NCBI RefSeq assembly: GCF_963677005.1
Contig: NZ_OY781616.1
Span: 937,501 to 1,001,500, forward strand
DNA length: 64,000 bases
Origin: Maridesulfovibrio sp.
Lineage (GTDB): Bacteria; Desulfobacterota; Desulfovibrionia; Desulfovibrionales; Desulfovibrionaceae
Reading direction: 5' to 3'
The position numbers and the translations under genes are program-made. Below the pieces are notes generated by a model. It was not told where the DNA came from and searched no databases. It saw only the letters and a program-made list of their open reading frames with translations. Numbering within the stretch: the stretch's first letter is position 1; each line of letters starts with the position of its first letter. Below are positions 29,934 to 39,482 of the stretch, piece by piece.

Positions 29934-30949
29934 CAGCCTTCGTTCTCCCTGTATATCCTTGCAATCGTCTCCACCTCATGTCTGGAGCCGATGAATAGCG
30001 GGACCCGCTGGTGCAGATGGTCCGGTACAATATCAAGAATCCGTTTCTGCCCGTCTGTTGCACGTCCACCGGCCTGTTCTATGAGCATGGCCATGGGAGC
30101 AGCCTCGCACATGAGCCGGAGTTTGCCGCGCGGTTTGGAAGGATCGCGATGATCGGCAGGATACATGAATACTCCGCCGTAAATCATATTGCGATGAAAG
30201 TCGGCAACAAGGGAGCCGATATACCGCAGGCTGTAAGGCTGGTTGTGGATATTGTCGGCTGATTTGAAATAATTGATGACCTCTTTGGTCGCCTCGCTCC
30301 AATAGGGCCAGTATCCTTCGTTGACAGAGTATATTTTCCCGTTGTCCGGGGCCTTGATGTTGGGGTGCGAGAGCAGAAACTCACCTACGCCGGGGTCGAG
30401 GGTAAATCCGTGAACTCCGTCGCCGGTGGTGAAAACAAGCATGGTCGATGAACCGTACAGAATATATCCTGCGGCCACCTGCTCCGAACCAGCCTGAAGA
30501 ACATCAGAAGACTGCACCGGGGTACCGACTTTACTCTTGCGTCTGTAGATGGAAAAGATGGTTCCGATATTGACGTTGGCATCGATATTGGAAGATCCGT
30601 CCAGAGGGTCGAAGATGATGATGTAGTTTCCTTGCGGAAGCCCGTGCGGAATATCAATGATGTCCGCATTTTCTTCTGAGGCCATGGCACAGAGAACCCC
30701 GGATCTGGCCATGCGGTGAATCAGAATGCGGTTGGAATATTCATCAAGTTTTTTTACTTCTTCACCCTGAACGTTTACCTCGCCGGTAAAGCCCAGGACA
30801 TCGACAAGCCCGGCCTTGTTCACCTCGCGGGATATAATCTTGGCTGAAAGGACAAGTTCATTGAAAAGATGAGTGAATTGCCCTGTTGCGCCGGGAATCT
30901 GTTTCTGATGGAATAACAGGTGCTCGGTTACGGTAATCTGCTGGGTCAT
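29933..30949 (-). CDS. fbp: Fructose-1,6-bisphosphatase, class I
   Basis: Gluconeogenic phosphatase making fructose-6-phosphate. The 338-residue protein shows the metal-binding [11 protein letters not shown] motif, upstream ASEENADI acidic residues and the sugar-phosphate site later ([25 protein letters not shown]). Size and order match class I FBPase. A strong AAGGAGG site precedes the ATG; tsaD follows with a stop-start overlap. It balances the glycolytic flux fed by the fru operon. Confidence 0.96.
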   Translation of the reverse strand: MTQQITVTEHLLFHQKQIPGATGQFTHLFNELVLSAKIISREVNKAGLVDVLGFTGEVNVQGEEVKKLDEYSNRILIHRMARSGVLCAMASEENADIIDIPHGLPQGNYIIIFDPLDGSSNIDANVNIGTIFSIYRRKSKVGTPVQSSDVLQAGSEQVAAGYILYGSSTMLVFTTGDGVHGFTLDPGVGEFLLSHPNIKAPDNGKIYSVNEGYWPYWSEATKEVINYFKSADNIHNQPYSLRYIGSLVADFHRNMIYGGVFMYPADHRDPSKPRGKLRLMCEAAPMAMLIEQAGGRATDGQKRILDIVPDHLHQRVPLFIGSRHEVETIARIYRENEG

Positions 30950-31040
30950 TGTTCCTCCTTAGGAATGTCCCCCTAGTGCGCGATTTTCAGGAAATGTACA
31001 GCTTTGATAACAAAAATTTAGAACAAGGACCAACTGATAT

Positions 31041-31841
31041 TTAAAAAAAGAGGAATCCGTCGTCCTCATCTTTCTTGGATACGGCCTGTGTCAGATACAG
31101 AATCTGAGTATCCCCCACGTACCGCGACAGCCAGACATAACGTATTCCGTTTACGTTGACGACGCCGTGTACGCTGTTGTCCAGTAGCGAATCCCAGTTG
31201 ACTTTAAGAAGTGCATCTTTATCGACCTTGTCCGATCCGCTCCAGATACCGCCACCGTCAGGCTGCATTATTATAAGCTTCTGAGGATCCGGACAGAAAT
31301 TGAGCAGGATTCTGGGGTCAAAATGGATAACAACCAGTCCTTTGAATTCGGCATCCTTGAAAAAGGGTGTGCAGAGATACATCTCCGGTCCGAATTCCGA
31401 ATAGCTCACAAAAGATTTAAGATTGATCTCCGACCAGTCTCCCTCATACTCGACCAGCGGTCCGGGCTTGAAAGGCTTGATCCCGGCTTCAGGCAGCCGA
31501 ACCAGAACATTGGCCTCCTCGTCCACGGTCATTATTCCGCTTATCCACGGGTAACGCATGAAAACCATTTTAAACCAGTTTTCATCAGGGTGGGTGTCTA
31601 CTGTTGAAAGCAGATCAATCAGGGACAAAACCTTTTCATCCACAGGGGTAAAAAGAAGGGCCAGCTTGTTGTCATCCGGATTCTGAATTCCGGGGTTTTT
31701 AAGAGTTATTTCCGGATTCGGATCCACATAGTTCTGGGTATCGTGCCAGACCTTACTGCCGTATTCACATCCGGATGCGAGCAGGAGCATCAGGATGACA
31801 GAGAAAAGTGCAATAGACCGCACTAAGTGTCTTAATTTCAT
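31041..31841 (-). CDS. Predicted lipoprotein of unknown function
   Basis: 266-residue predicted lipoprotein: a signal peptide with lipobox LASGC (Cys25) and a charged N-terminus. The mature part has mixed alpha/beta content and motifs such as FVSYSEFGPEMYLCTPFFKD and LVVIHFDPRIL that recall Cache/PAS-like extracytoplasmic sensor folds; that is a weak impression, and no receptor or enzyme domain is attached. The next gene upstream is a TPR protein, 66 bp away. The ribosome site is weak. Confidence 0.6.
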   Translation of the reverse strand: MKLRHLVRSIALFSVILMLLLASGCEYGSKVWHDTQNYVDPNPEITLKNPGIQNPDDNKLALLFTPVDEKVLSLIDLLSTVDTHPDENWFKMVFMRYPWISGIMTVDEEANVLVRLPEAGIKPFKPGPLVEYEGDWSEINLKSFVSYSEFGPEMYLCTPFFKDAEFKGLVVIHFDPRILLNFCPDPQKLIIMQPDGGGIWSGSDKVDKDALLKVNWDSLLDNSVHGVVNVNGIRYVWLSRYVGDTQILYLTQAVSKKDEDDGFLFF

Positions 31842-31907
31842 ATTAAAATCCGGGCGCCGCGCTTACCGCGTCACTCCTTGTCAAATTTGATTACAGTTGA
31901 AATGAAA

Positions 31908-32783
31908 TTAACGATTGGCACGTGCTTCAAGACGCCCGGCCAGAAGTTCAAGGGTGCTGATCAGTTTATTCTTGGAATGCCTGTTGTAAGGGTCCCTGCT
32001 TTCTTCATCCATCTCATCAGTGCCACTGGACTGACTGATTTTTTCCGAGATTTCAGCCATATATTTAAGCAGTAGTTCCTTTTCTCCATCATCGGCTTTA
32101 CAGAGAAGCTCGCGATAGATGTCCAGGGCTCCTTCAAGGTCGCCCTGTGCAGCCAGAACGTCGGCCATTGTTCTGGTCTTGAGGCTTTTCATGACAACTG
32201 GACTGGTCAGATCCTCTTCATCGGTATCTGATTCAGCCCTTGCCGCTGCTTCTGCTATTTCCTTGGAAAGGTATTCACCGTCAGCTTCCGGAGCGGGACG
32301 TTGGAAAGTAGCCTGTGCTTCATATATGTCGCGAAGATCAGGGTCAACAGGTTTTGTCTTGGATGCGGAAGACTGTGCAGCCCCTGTAAGCTGCTTGATT
32401 CCTTCGGACATTACATCCGACCAGGATATCGGGGAGCCGTGCAGTGCCGAAAACAGAAATGCCATGGCTCCGGCTACATCCGGATTTCCTTCGGAAACGG
32501 AATCCCCCCAGGTCTTCCAAAAAGACGGATACGATGAAAAAAGGCGGGTCAGCGGAGCGATAGCTGCTTTTGCCTCGGATTCCCTTTCCAGACGGGTCAG
32601 GGTTTCCACAAGCAGCAAACGGGCTTCAAGATAATCCGGATGGCGATCCAACCCCATCCTTAAAGTGGTAACTGCTTTTTCATGGCTTCCCATTTCAACA
32701 TAAAGTCGAGCAAGGGGGAAAAAGACTTTCGAGCTCGGTTCAAGGGCCAGAACTTCCTGATACCACTCAATCTTGCTTTGCAT
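31908..32783 (-). CDS. TPR-containing protein
   Basis: 291-residue soluble protein with tetratricopeptide-like repeats in its first 110 residues (PSSKVFFPLARLYVEMGSHEKAV, then HPDYLEARLLLVETLTRLERESEA), a low-complexity acidic middle and a helical C-terminal repeat (DLEGALDIYRELL). Such proteins act as protein-protein scaffolds; no partner can be named. It overlaps the FtsB-like gene by 17 bp, and both are in the pgsA-led cluster. Confidence 0.7.
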   Translation of the reverse strand: MQSKIEWYQEVLALEPSSKVFFPLARLYVEMGSHEKAVTTLRMGLDRHPDYLEARLLLVETLTRLERESEAKAAIAPLTRLFSSYPSFWKTWGDSVSEGNPDVAGAMAFLFSALHGSPISWSDVMSEGIKQLTGAAQSSASKTKPVDPDLRDIYEAQATFQRPAPEADGEYLSKEIAEAAARAESDTDEEDLTSPVVMKSLKTRTMADVLAAQGDLEGALDIYRELLCKADDGEKELLLKYMAEISEKISQSSGTDEMDEESRDPYNRHSKNKLISTLELLAGRLEARANR

Positions 32784-33093
32784 CTGATTCAGCTCCCTGG
32801 TCGGTTACCTTCCCGGTTTGCGGGAAAATGTACAGTATTTCGTTTTGTTTGACATAGTTCATTCTGCTGCGGATAATTTTTTCCTGATAAGCCCGGTCGG
32901 TTTTCAACCTCCGGATTTCAAGACTCAGTTCAACCGTACGGTTGTCCGCCGCTTCGATCTTTTTTTCCAGCTCCGTAACCTTCTTATCCAGTTCCAGAAA
33001 GCCGAAAACACCCTGCTCGCTCAGTCCCAGCCGGATAACGAGCACAAGATTGATGACAACCAGCAGCCCCAGTAAAACTCTGCTTCGCAGCAT
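32767..33093 (-). CDS. FtsB/DivIC-like septum formation protein
   Basis: Single-pass inner-membrane protein of 108 residues with the FtsB layout: an N-terminal transmembrane segment (LLGLLVVINLVLVIRLGL), a coiled coil (about residues 35-80; LDKKVTELEKKIEAADNRTVEL) and the short motif LKTDRAYQEKIIRSRMNYVKQNEILYIFP typical of septum formation initiators. It probably links divisome parts FtsL and FtsQ. It overlaps the downstream TPR gene by 17 bp. Confidence 0.8.
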   Translation of the reverse strand: MLRSRVLLGLLVVINLVLVIRLGLSEQGVFGFLELDKKVTELEKKIEAADNRTVELSLEIRRLKTDRAYQEKIIRSRMNYVKQNEILYIFPQTGKVTDQGAESDAKQD

Positions 33094-33102
33094 GGATATC
33101 CT

Positions 33103-33381
33103 CTATTGCAGGCGCATGAACATTTTTCTGTCCGATTCAGCCTGAGCCAAAGGCAGCTTGAGTTCCATCAAAAAATTATCCGTGGCGGATTCTATTCTTT
33201 CGACTTCATCCTCACTTACCTGGATTTTTTCCATTTTATTCATGAACCCTTTGAGGACTTCCAGTTCAGCAATGAACTTGCGGCTCATGTCCAGCTTTTC
33301 GAGTTCCTGCTCCAGCTCAAGGATTGTCTCAAGACAATTGTTGAGCCTGAGTTTTAGATTTTGTTTTTCATGGCTGTTCAT
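33103..33381 (-). CDS. Small coiled-coil protein
   Basis: 92-residue protein dominated by a predicted coiled coil with many Glu, Lys and Leu (LRLNNCLETILELEQELEKL, then LEVLKGFMNKMEKIQ). No signal peptide, membrane segment or catalytic motif is seen. It lies between pgsA and the FtsB-like gene, 9 bp before the latter, so it likely belongs to this operon. The function is unknown. Confidence 0.6.
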   Translation of the reverse strand: MNSHEKQNLKLRLNNCLETILELEQELEKLDMSRKFIAELEVLKGFMNKMEKIQVSEDEVERIESATDNFLMELKLPLAQAESDRKMFMRLQ

Positions 33382-33413
33382 GATTCACCCGCGTTTTAAT
33401 TGACGAATAAAAT

Positions 33414-33959
33414 TTATTCGTTAGTTAACCAGACTTTGTGCAAATTGTACATATAATTGGCACCTGAAAATACAGTTAAAAACAGTGCTATGTAAAGAAT
33501 AACCGTACCTATCCCGTGCATATCCAGTCCGAAATACGGATAGTGAAGCAGAAGCGGGCCCAGTGCGAAACTCTGCATGACCGTCTTCAGTTTCCCGAAT
33601 TTGTCTGCCGCAAGAACCAATCCCATGTCCACGGCAATGGCTCGCAGGCCTGTAACAGCCAGTTCGCGGCAGACTATTACAGCGGTTATCCAACCGCTTA
33701 TGTAGCCGAGATAGGTCAGCATGATGAGCGTGGAACAGATCAGCAGCTTGTCTGCCAGAGGGTCCAGAAACTTGCCGAGATTCGTGACCTGATTGCTGCG
33801 TCGCGCGATGTAGCCATCGAAAAAATCTGTCAGCGAGGCCAGAAAAAAGACCAGCGCCGCCAGAAACATGGTTATTTTGTTCGGATAATAAAGCAGAACA
33901 ATTATGACGGGGGCGGCAAAAATACGTCCTAAGGTCAGCGTGTTGGCAAGATTGAACAT
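33414..33959 (-). CDS. pgsA: CDP-diacylglycerol--glycerol-3-phosphate 3-phosphatidyltransferase
   Basis: Inner-membrane enzyme making phosphatidylglycerophosphate, the precursor of phosphatidylglycerol. The 181-residue protein has several transmembrane segments and the CDP-alcohol phosphotransferase signature D..DG..AR...(x)8..G...D...D, read here as DFFDGYIARRSNQVTNLGKFLDPLADKLL. Length is normal. It heads the run of envelope and division genes; a long gap to mrp holds a strong hairpin. Confidence 0.9.
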   Translation of the reverse strand: MFNLANTLTLGRIFAAPVIIVLLYYPNKITMFLAALVFFLASLTDFFDGYIARRSNQVTNLGKFLDPLADKLLICSTLIMLTYLGYISGWITAVIVCRELAVTGLRAIAVDMGLVLAADKFGKLKTVMQSFALGPLLLHYPYFGLDMHGIGTVILYIALFLTVFSGANYMYNLHKVWLTNE

Positions 33960-34074
33960 TGGATATCCCGGGGTCGAAAATTCGTTCAGTCAGGATGAAC
34001 CCATCCTGAAACCTGTACTTCTGCGAAACAGGGAGTCCGCACCGGCGGTCCTCCGATATTGATGCTGCATGATT

Positions 34075-34111
34075 CTCTGCCTGGGCGGACGTTCTGTCAA
34101 CCCAGGCAGAG
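34075..34111 (-). terminator. Strong hairpin after mrp
   Basis: Perfect 11-bp arms CTCTGCCTGGG / CCCAGGCAGAG with a 15-base loop, 12 bp beyond the mrp stop. The minus-strand tail has few T residues, so it may act as a partly Rho-dependent or processing hairpin. Confidence 0.6.
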
Positions 34112-34122
34112 TGCAGAGATTT

Positions 34123-35016
34123 CTAGGTGTGTGTGCTGGATACGATTTCCAGACTGCTTTCCGCGGCTTCAGCAATGCGGTCGGCCACTTCTCTGAAAGC
34201 TTCCTTGGCAGGTGAATCCTCTTCCAGCAGGACTACCGGCTTGCCGAGGTCGCCGGCAACCACGGTTGTGGGATCGAGAGGAACAGCACCAAGGAAAGGA
34301 AGACCGTATTTCTCGGCCAGTTCCTTTCCGCCGCCCTTTTTGAAGAGGTCAATGCGCTGTGAACAATGCGGGCAGACGAGTCCGCTCATATTTTCCACCA
34401 CACCCATTATGTTCGCTTTGGCGTACTGCAGAAAGTTGATGGCCTTGCGTACGTCCGCAAGTGAAATCTCCTGCGGGGTGGTAACCACAACAGCAAGTGA
34501 TTCGGGAATGGTCTTGAGCACGGTCATGGGCTCGTCACCGGTGCCCGGAGGGGAGTCGATAACCAGAAAATCGAGTTCGCCCCACTGCACATCGGAAATA
34601 AACTGCCGAATGGCGGAAGTCTTCATGGGACCGCGCCAGAGAACGGCCTGATCCGGGTCCTTGAGCAGCGATTCCATGGAAACCACGTGCAGATTCTCGT
34701 TCACCTTTTTGGGAACAACGAGATTGCCCCTTTCAACTTCCAGCTGCCCGGTTATTCCAAGCAGGTGCGGAACACTGGGACCGTGGATATCGACATCAAG
34801 AATGCCGACCTTGAAGCCTTTGTCTGCAAGTGCAGCGGCAATGTTTACCGCCACGGAACTTTTGCCGACACCGCCTTTGCCGCTCATTACAAAAATCTTG
34901 TATTTGATCTTCTCCAGAGTCGTGGAGATAAGCTGGTCCTGCAGCGCCTGGGCTGCACTGGCTTTCTTATCTCCGCTCTTTCCGGACGAAGAGCAGGAAC
35001 TGCATGATGAACTCAT
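34123..35016 (-). CDS. Mrp/NBP35-type Fe-S cluster carrier ATPase
   Basis: Cytosolic P-loop ATPase of 297 residues that carries or inserts [4Fe-4S] clusters. It has a deviant Walker A GKGGVGKSS, DVDIHGPS, the switch VIDSPPGTGDEPM and a C-terminal CPHC metal-binding pair (LVCPHCSQR) that bridges the dimer. The N-terminal cysteine-rich start (SSSCSSCSSSGK) resembles extra cluster-binding cysteines of NBP35 proteins. In this organism hydrogenase and ferredoxin-like proteins are possible clients (inference). A stand-alone gene with an AAGG site. Confidence 0.9.
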   Translation of the reverse strand: MSSSCSSCSSSGKSGDKKASAAQALQDQLISTTLEKIKYKIFVMSGKGGVGKSSVAVNIAAALADKGFKVGILDVDIHGPSVPHLLGITGQLEVERGNLVVPKKVNENLHVVSMESLLKDPDQAVLWRGPMKTSAIRQFISDVQWGELDFLVIDSPPGTGDEPMTVLKTIPESLAVVVTTPQEISLADVRKAINFLQYAKANIMGVVENMSGLVCPHCSQRIDLFKKGGGKELAEKYGLPFLGAVPLDPTTVVAGDLGKPVVLLEEDSPAKEAFREVADRIAEAAESSLEIVSSTHT

Positions 35017-35073
35017 TTCTATGCCTTTGTTGTATATTTTACAGACAACGGAGAAACCCTCCTCCGAAAAGCC

Positions 35074-36033
35074 TCAGCCCTCTCCGGCTGAAGATACCCA
35101 TTCCAAGATAATCACTGCCGCGAAACCCGCAAGCATCAAAAGCACTGCCGAGGCGAATTCTCCGTCAAAAGCCGGAGGAAGCACGTTCACCTCACTGAGC
35201 ACATGGGTCTTACCCCTGATAACCACTGAATCCAGCACCTCTTTCCAGGGCCAGATCTTGCGCATGGCCCCGGCCATGAATCCGGTCAGAACACTGACGG
35301 TGATGGCGTGGTGTTTTTCGAGAAAATAGTGAAGAACACGGGAGAACATTGAGATGCCCACAGCGCAGCCGCAGACAAAAGCAATCAGAACAGCTGCATT
35401 TTCGGCAACAGTCGGATTTCTCAGGGCTCCTGTAATATATTCGTATTTGCCGAGAAGAAGCAGTATGAACGCCCCGCTTATGCCGGGCAGGATCATGGCG
35501 CAGATTGAAATGCAGGCGCACAGGAAGACAAACCACAGCGCGTCCGGCGTGGTTACGGGAATAAGCCCGACCAGAATGAAGCTGAAAACAGCCCCGGCAA
35601 TTCCGGCAACGAGTTTTTTCACGGAAAAACGCCCCGCCCTTCTGCCAACCACAAGGATGGATGCGGCAATAAGGCCGAAAAACAACGACCAGACCTGTAC
35701 CGGATGGGTCCCCAGCAGATGATGGATTACGTTGGCCACGGAAACCATCGCCGCCAGTATCCCGAAAAGAAGCGGAAGCAGGAATTTGAGATGGGCTTCC
35801 GCAATGGCGCCGGTGATGTCCAGCGTGAAAAGCTTTTTAAAGAAAGTACCGTTGAAGGAGCGTATGGAATCAATCAGATTGTCATATATTCCGGTGATAA
35901 ACGCCATGGTTCCGCCGGATACCCCCGGAATGATGTCCGCAATCCCCATGCAGACACCCTTCGCGATAAGGATAAGGTAATCCTTTAATGAGTCCGGTCC
36001 CGGACCGTATTTCCATGCCTGAATAATATTCAT
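35074..36033 (-). CDS. DUF368 polyprenyl-phosphate translocase
   Basis: Polytopic membrane protein with the DUF368 hallmark GVCMGIADIIPGVSGGTMAF near the N-terminus and about eight or nine hydrophobic segments. This family was recently shown to recycle undecaprenyl phosphate across the membrane (PopT), supporting cell-wall synthesis. The open frame starts 21 codons earlier but overlaps pcm; the ATG at 36033 has a GGAG site, giving 319 residues. It lies 23 bp downstream of pcm. Confidence 0.85.
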   Translation of the reverse strand: MNIIQAWKYGPGPDSLKDYLILIAKGVCMGIADIIPGVSGGTMAFITGIYDNLIDSIRSFNGTFFKKLFTLDITGAIAEAHLKFLLPLLFGILAAMVSVANVIHHLLGTHPVQVWSLFFGLIAASILVVGRRAGRFSVKKLVAGIAGAVFSFILVGLIPVTTPDALWFVFLCACISICAMILPGISGAFILLLLGKYEYITGALRNPTVAENAAVLIAFVCGCAVGISMFSRVLHYFLEKHHAITVSVLTGFMAGAMRKIWPWKEVLDSVVIRGKTHVLSEVNVLPPAFDGEFASAVLLMLAGFAAVIILEWVSSAGEG

Positions 36034-36056
36034 CTGTTTCTCCGGATATACGGCAT

Positions 36057-36701
36057 TTACCAGCCCTGTTTTCCCACAAGGTCCACAAAGGCGCATCCGC
36101 CCATATCTGTGGTCTCAATACTGCCCGCGTTCTTGGTAACCAGCATCAGACGCTGTACGCGCTTCTGATCGCCGACGGGAATCACCATTCTGCCTCCCTC
36201 GGCCAGCTGGTCAATGAGGTATTGCGGGATTTCCGGCCCACCCGCTGTAACGATTATGCGGTCATACGGGGCATGCTCAGGCCAGCCCATTGTGCCGTCA
36301 TCCAGTTTCAACTGGATATTGAAATATCGAAGATCGAAAAGAAGTTTGCGCACAGCCAGAAACAGCTTGCGGATGCGTTCCACGGAAAAGACATCCGCCC
36401 CCATTTCGGCAAGTACCGCGGCTTGATACCCCGAACCGGTGCCTATCTCCAGAACCTTGTGGCCCGGTTCAATCTGCAGCAGTTCGGACATGAAGGCCAC
36501 TATATACGGCTGGGAGATAGTCTGTCCTTCCCCGATAGGAAGGGCGCTGTCCGAATAGGCCCGGGAAGCGAGAGCATCCTGGACGAAAAGATGCCTCGGA
36601 ACCTTTCTCATGGCATCCAGAACGGTCTTGTCGGTCACACCTCTGACCATGATCTGCTCTTCGACCATTTTCAGGCGAGAGCGTTTCGGATCTATACGCA
36701 C
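36057..36701 (-). CDS. pcm: Protein-L-isoaspartate O-methyltransferase
   Basis: Repairs isoaspartyl residues in aged proteins using SAM. The 214-residue protein has VPRHLFV, the family [19 protein letters not shown] stretch, and the SAM site [18 protein letters not shown]. It starts with GTG, preceded by GGGGGA. It is co-oriented with the DUF368 gene 23 bp downstream. The 220-bp gap to the divergent CBS gene is AT-rich and holds no further gene. Confidence 0.94.
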   Translation of the reverse strand: MRIDPKRSRLKMVEEQIMVRGVTDKTVLDAMRKVPRHLFVQDALASRAYSDSALPIGEGQTISQPYIVAFMSELLQIEPGHKVLEIGTGSGYQAAVLAEMGADVFSVERIRKLFLAVRKLLFDLRYFNIQLKLDDGTMGWPEHAPYDRIIVTAGGPEIPQYLIDQLAEGGRMVIPVGDQKRVQRLMLVTKNAGSIETTDMGGCAFVDLVGKQGW

Positions 36702-36921
36702 TTATCCCCCATCAACCGGGTGTACTTTGCCTGAACAGATTCTCTGTGCAGCCGGAAGAAAACACCCTGCGATAATTCATTGTTTGCGTTTGCAAATCAG
36801 ATTTTGGCGGTCAAGTCAACCTGAATGGCTCAAATCGGCCCTTAAACCTGTTTTTTTTGCCTCCATACTTGACACAGAGGCCCCTTAAAGCGAAATTGAA
36901 GATAAGGAAAAGGAGGAACAC

Positions 36922-37353
36922 ATGCTGAAAGTTGATGATCTTATGACCAAAGAACTGTTCACTCTAAATGAAGATGACAATCTTAAAATGGCCAGGTCGC
37001 TCATGGACCTGCAACGTATAAGACATATTCCTATCGTAAATGAAAAGCAGGAATTCATAGGACTTGTCACCCATCGGGACATTCTGCGCGCCACAATATC
37101 CCAGCTTGCGGATATCGACCCGGCAACCCAGGGTGAAATTGACGCAGGAATACCAGTCGGGGAAATAATGCAGACCGGCATAAAGACCGTCAGCAAGGAC
37201 TGTCTCCTGAAGGAGGCCGCCTACCTTCTTTTGAACCACAAATACGGCTGTCTGCCGGTGGTTAACGAGCAGAACTGTCTGGAAGGCATCCTCACCGAAG
37301 CTGATTTCCTCAAACTGACCATCAGTCTTATGGAAGCGTTGGAGAATGGGTAG
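36922..37353 (+). CDS. CBS-domain-pair protein
   Basis: 143-residue cytoplasmic protein consisting essentially of two CBS domains (DLMTKELFTLNEDDNLKMARSLM and the second EIMQTGIKTVSKDCLLKEAAYLLL). Such stand-alone proteins bind adenine nucleotides and sense energy charge; no linked effector is present, so its partner is unknown. A strong AAGGAGG site precedes the ATG. Upstream is a TTGACA -35-like element (about 36862), but no good -10 was found. Confidence 0.85.
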   Translation: MLKVDDLMTKELFTLNEDDNLKMARSLMDLQRIRHIPIVNEKQEFIGLVTHRDILRATISQLADIDPATQGEIDAGIPVGEIMQTGIKTVSKDCLLKEAAYLLLNHKYGCLPVVNEQNCLEGILTEADFLKLTISLMEALENG

Positions 37354-37393
37354 GGATTTTTGGGCTGACGCAGACTTAATTTGATGAATGCAG

Positions 37394-37428
37394 AAATCCC
37401 CCGGCAGCGTAAGGTTGTCGGGGGATTT
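37394..37428. terminator. Two-way terminator between CBS gene and TPR gene
   Basis: Perfect 10-bp arms AAATCCCCCG / CGGGGGATTT around a 15-base loop with T-runs on both sides. It lies between convergent genes and can end both transcripts. Confidence 0.85.
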
Positions 37429-37438
37429 TTGATCGAGA

Positions 37439-39301
37439 TTATTTTTTTGAGGATTGAGTTTGTTTTTGGGCGGCGAGGAGAGATTGGACTTTTTCAATCA
37501 TGGGTTTTGCGCCGATTTCACGAAATAGAGAAAGTGATTTTTCCCAGCATTCCTCGGCTCCTGCAAAGTCCGATTGGGTTTTACGGAGGACACCGAGGTT
37601 GCCGTACTGGTAAGCCATCCCTTCTTTACTACCGAGCTCTTTATTCAACTCCAGTGACTTGTTGTAAAAATCCTCGGCTCCGGCAAGGTCCCCTTGAGTT
37701 TTACGAAGGACACCGAGGTTGCCGTAATCTGAAGCCATCCCTTCTTTGCAGCCGATCTTTTTATTCAACTTCAACGACTTGTGGTAAAAATCCTCTGCTC
37801 CTGCAAAGTCCCCCTGAGTTTTACGGATGATACCAAGGTTGCAGTAATTTGAAGCCATCCCTTCTTTGCGACCAAGCTTTTTATTCAACTCCAACGACTT
37901 GTTGTAAAAATCCTCTGCTCCTGCAAGGTCTCCCTGGTTACTACGAATATTTGCGAGGTTGCCGTACTGGAGAGCCATCCCTTCTTTGCGACCGAGTTCT
38001 TTATTCAACTCCAACGACTTGTTGTAAAAATCCTCTGCTCCTGCAAGGTCTCCCTGAATACGACGAATATTACCGAGGTTGCCGTACTGGTTAGCCATCC
38101 CTTCTTTATTGTCGAGCTCTTTATTCAACTCCAACGATTTGTTAAAAAAAATCTCTGCTCCTGCAAGGTTACCCTGAATTCCACGGATGATACCGAGGTT
38201 GCCGTAATCTGAAGCCATCCCTTCTTTGTGACTGAGCTCTTTTTCGATTGCCAAAGATTTGTTGTGAAAATTCTCTGCTCCTGCAAGGTCCCCCAGAATA
38301 TAACGAATATTCCCGAGGTTGCCGTACTGGTTAGCCATCCCTTCCTTGCGACCGAGTTCTTTATTCAACTCCAACGACTTGTTGTAAAAATCCTCTGCTC
38401 CGGCAAGGTCCCCCTGAATTTGACGGATGATACCGAGATTGCCGTAATTTGAAGCCATCCCTTTCTTGCGACAGAGCTCTTTATTCAACTCCAACGCTTT
38501 GTTGTAAAAATCCTCTGCTTCTGCAAGGTTCCCCTGAATATACCGAATATTCCCGAGGTTGCCGTAAGCAACAGCATAAAGTCCTTTGTTTTTACTGGAA
38601 ATGCCTATTTCCAGAACTTTTTTATATGCCTGCCCGGCTTTTTCAAGCTCCCCTATTCTTTGCAATAAATGCCCAAGTTGATTCCATCCGTCAGCATTTT
38701 TGGGGTCAAGTTCAACAGACTTTTGATAAGCTTCAAGTGCTTCATGAGTATTCTCTAAAAAAGCAAGAGCACCAAGGCGCCGATAAGCCTGCGCAGCTAT
38801 TACATTGGTTTTCTGAGATTTTTCTTCATTCTCTTGTGCAACCTGTTTAAATAATGCCTTTGCTAACTCGGTGTTACCTTTTTCAAGTTCTTTTTCTGCT
38901 CTTATTGCATCTTCTTCGATGTCATCCTGTTTTTCCAACTCACGTACACCATCAATGGCATCTTTTAACCTTGCTATCTCCTGATCCTTTGACTGATTAT
39001 CCAATTTGGCTTTTGTAAGCTCTTCATTAACGTTTTCATATTTTTCAAGTAATCTTAATGCAATTTCACCAGAATCTGTCCTTTCTGCGGGAGATACTGT
39101 TACAGTCACAGGAGAAGGACCAGCTTGATCTGTTTTTCTACGCGGCAGAAAAAACTTAACAAACCAAATGGCAAAAGGAGTTCCTCCCAGAAAAACACTC
39201 CAAGCCCCTAATTTACAGCTTGTATCCAAGCCTGCGTATAAAGGCCACCACCCGGAAACAGTGGCGTCCACACTATAAATTATATCAGTGGCATTAATCA
39301 A
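37439..39301 (-). CDS. Membrane-anchored protein with nine near-identical TPRs
   Basis: 620-residue protein: one N-terminal membrane segment (near residues 30-50, FLGGTPFAIWFVKFFLP), a coiled-coil-rich linker (about 70-160), then kinesin-light-chain-type tetratricopeptide repeats. From about residue 245 there are nine 40-residue units with consensus YGNLGIIRKIQGDLAGAEDFYNKSLELNKELGRKEGMA. It starts with TTG, preceded by GGGAG at a good distance. The gene is AT-richer than its neighbours and could be accessory. The TPR face should bind protein partners; no functional partner or effector domain is visible. Confidence 0.8.
   Translation of the reverse strand: MINATDIIYSVDATVSGWWPLYAGLDTSCKLGAWSVFLGGTPFAIWFVKFFLPRRKTDQAGPSPVTVTVSPAERTDSGEIALRLLEKYENVNEELTKAKLDNQSKDQEIARLKDAIDGVRELEKQDDIEEDAIRAEKELEKGNTELAKALFKQVAQENEEKSQKTNVIAAQAYRRLGALAFLENTHEALEAYQKSVELDPKNADGWNQLGHLLQRIGELEKAGQAYKKVLEIGISSKNKGLYAVAYGNLGNIRYIQGNLAEAEDFYNKALELNKELCRKKGMASNYGNLGIIRQIQGDLAGAEDFYNKSLELNKELGRKEGMANQYGNLGNIRYILGDLAGAENFHNKSLAIEKELSHKEGMASDYGNLGIIRGIQGNLAGAEIFFNKSLELNKELDNKEGMANQYGNLGNIRRIQGDLAGAEDFYNKSLELNKELGRKEGMALQYGNLANIRSNQGDLAGAEDFYNKSLELNKKLGRKEGMASNYCNLGIIRKTQGDFAGAEDFYHKSLKLNKKIGCKEGMASDYGNLGVLRKTQGDLAGAEDFYNKSLELNKELGSKEGMAYQYGNLGVLRKTQSDFAGAEECWEKSLSLFREIGAKPMIEKVQSLLAAQKQTQSSKK
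37485..38565. repeat. Tandem 120-bp coding repeats, about nine copies
   Basis: The repeats are clear in DNA, not only in protein: for example the 60 bases at 37981 and at 38341 differ at one position. They correspond to 40-residue TPR units. Such identity suggests recent duplication or gene conversion and copy-number variation between strains. Confidence 0.9.
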
Positions 39302-39412
39302 AGCACTTCTCCCGACAACTGAAATACTACGATTTTTATCTTACTTATAAACTCAATTAACTATAAGCAAACATAGCCGTCAATATATAAAATCATATAC
39401 ATACCAACAAAA

Positions 39413-39447
39413 AAAAGCGGCAGCCCCATCCCGGAACTGCCGCTTTT
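39413..39447 (-). terminator. Terminator after hysD
   Basis: 11-bp arms AAAAGCGGCAG / CTGCCGCTTTT with A- and T-runs on both sides, located 35 bp beyond the hysD stop; it ends the maturation gene and can also act in reverse. Confidence 0.85.
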
Positions 39448-39482
39448 GCAAAATCTGTTAAACCACCCTTCGCACACCCACC

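Noticed and set aside
37485..38565. CRISPR-like direct repeats
   Set aside because: The 120-bp period is in frame with 40-residue TPR units; there are no short repeats with unique spacers, and no cas genes.
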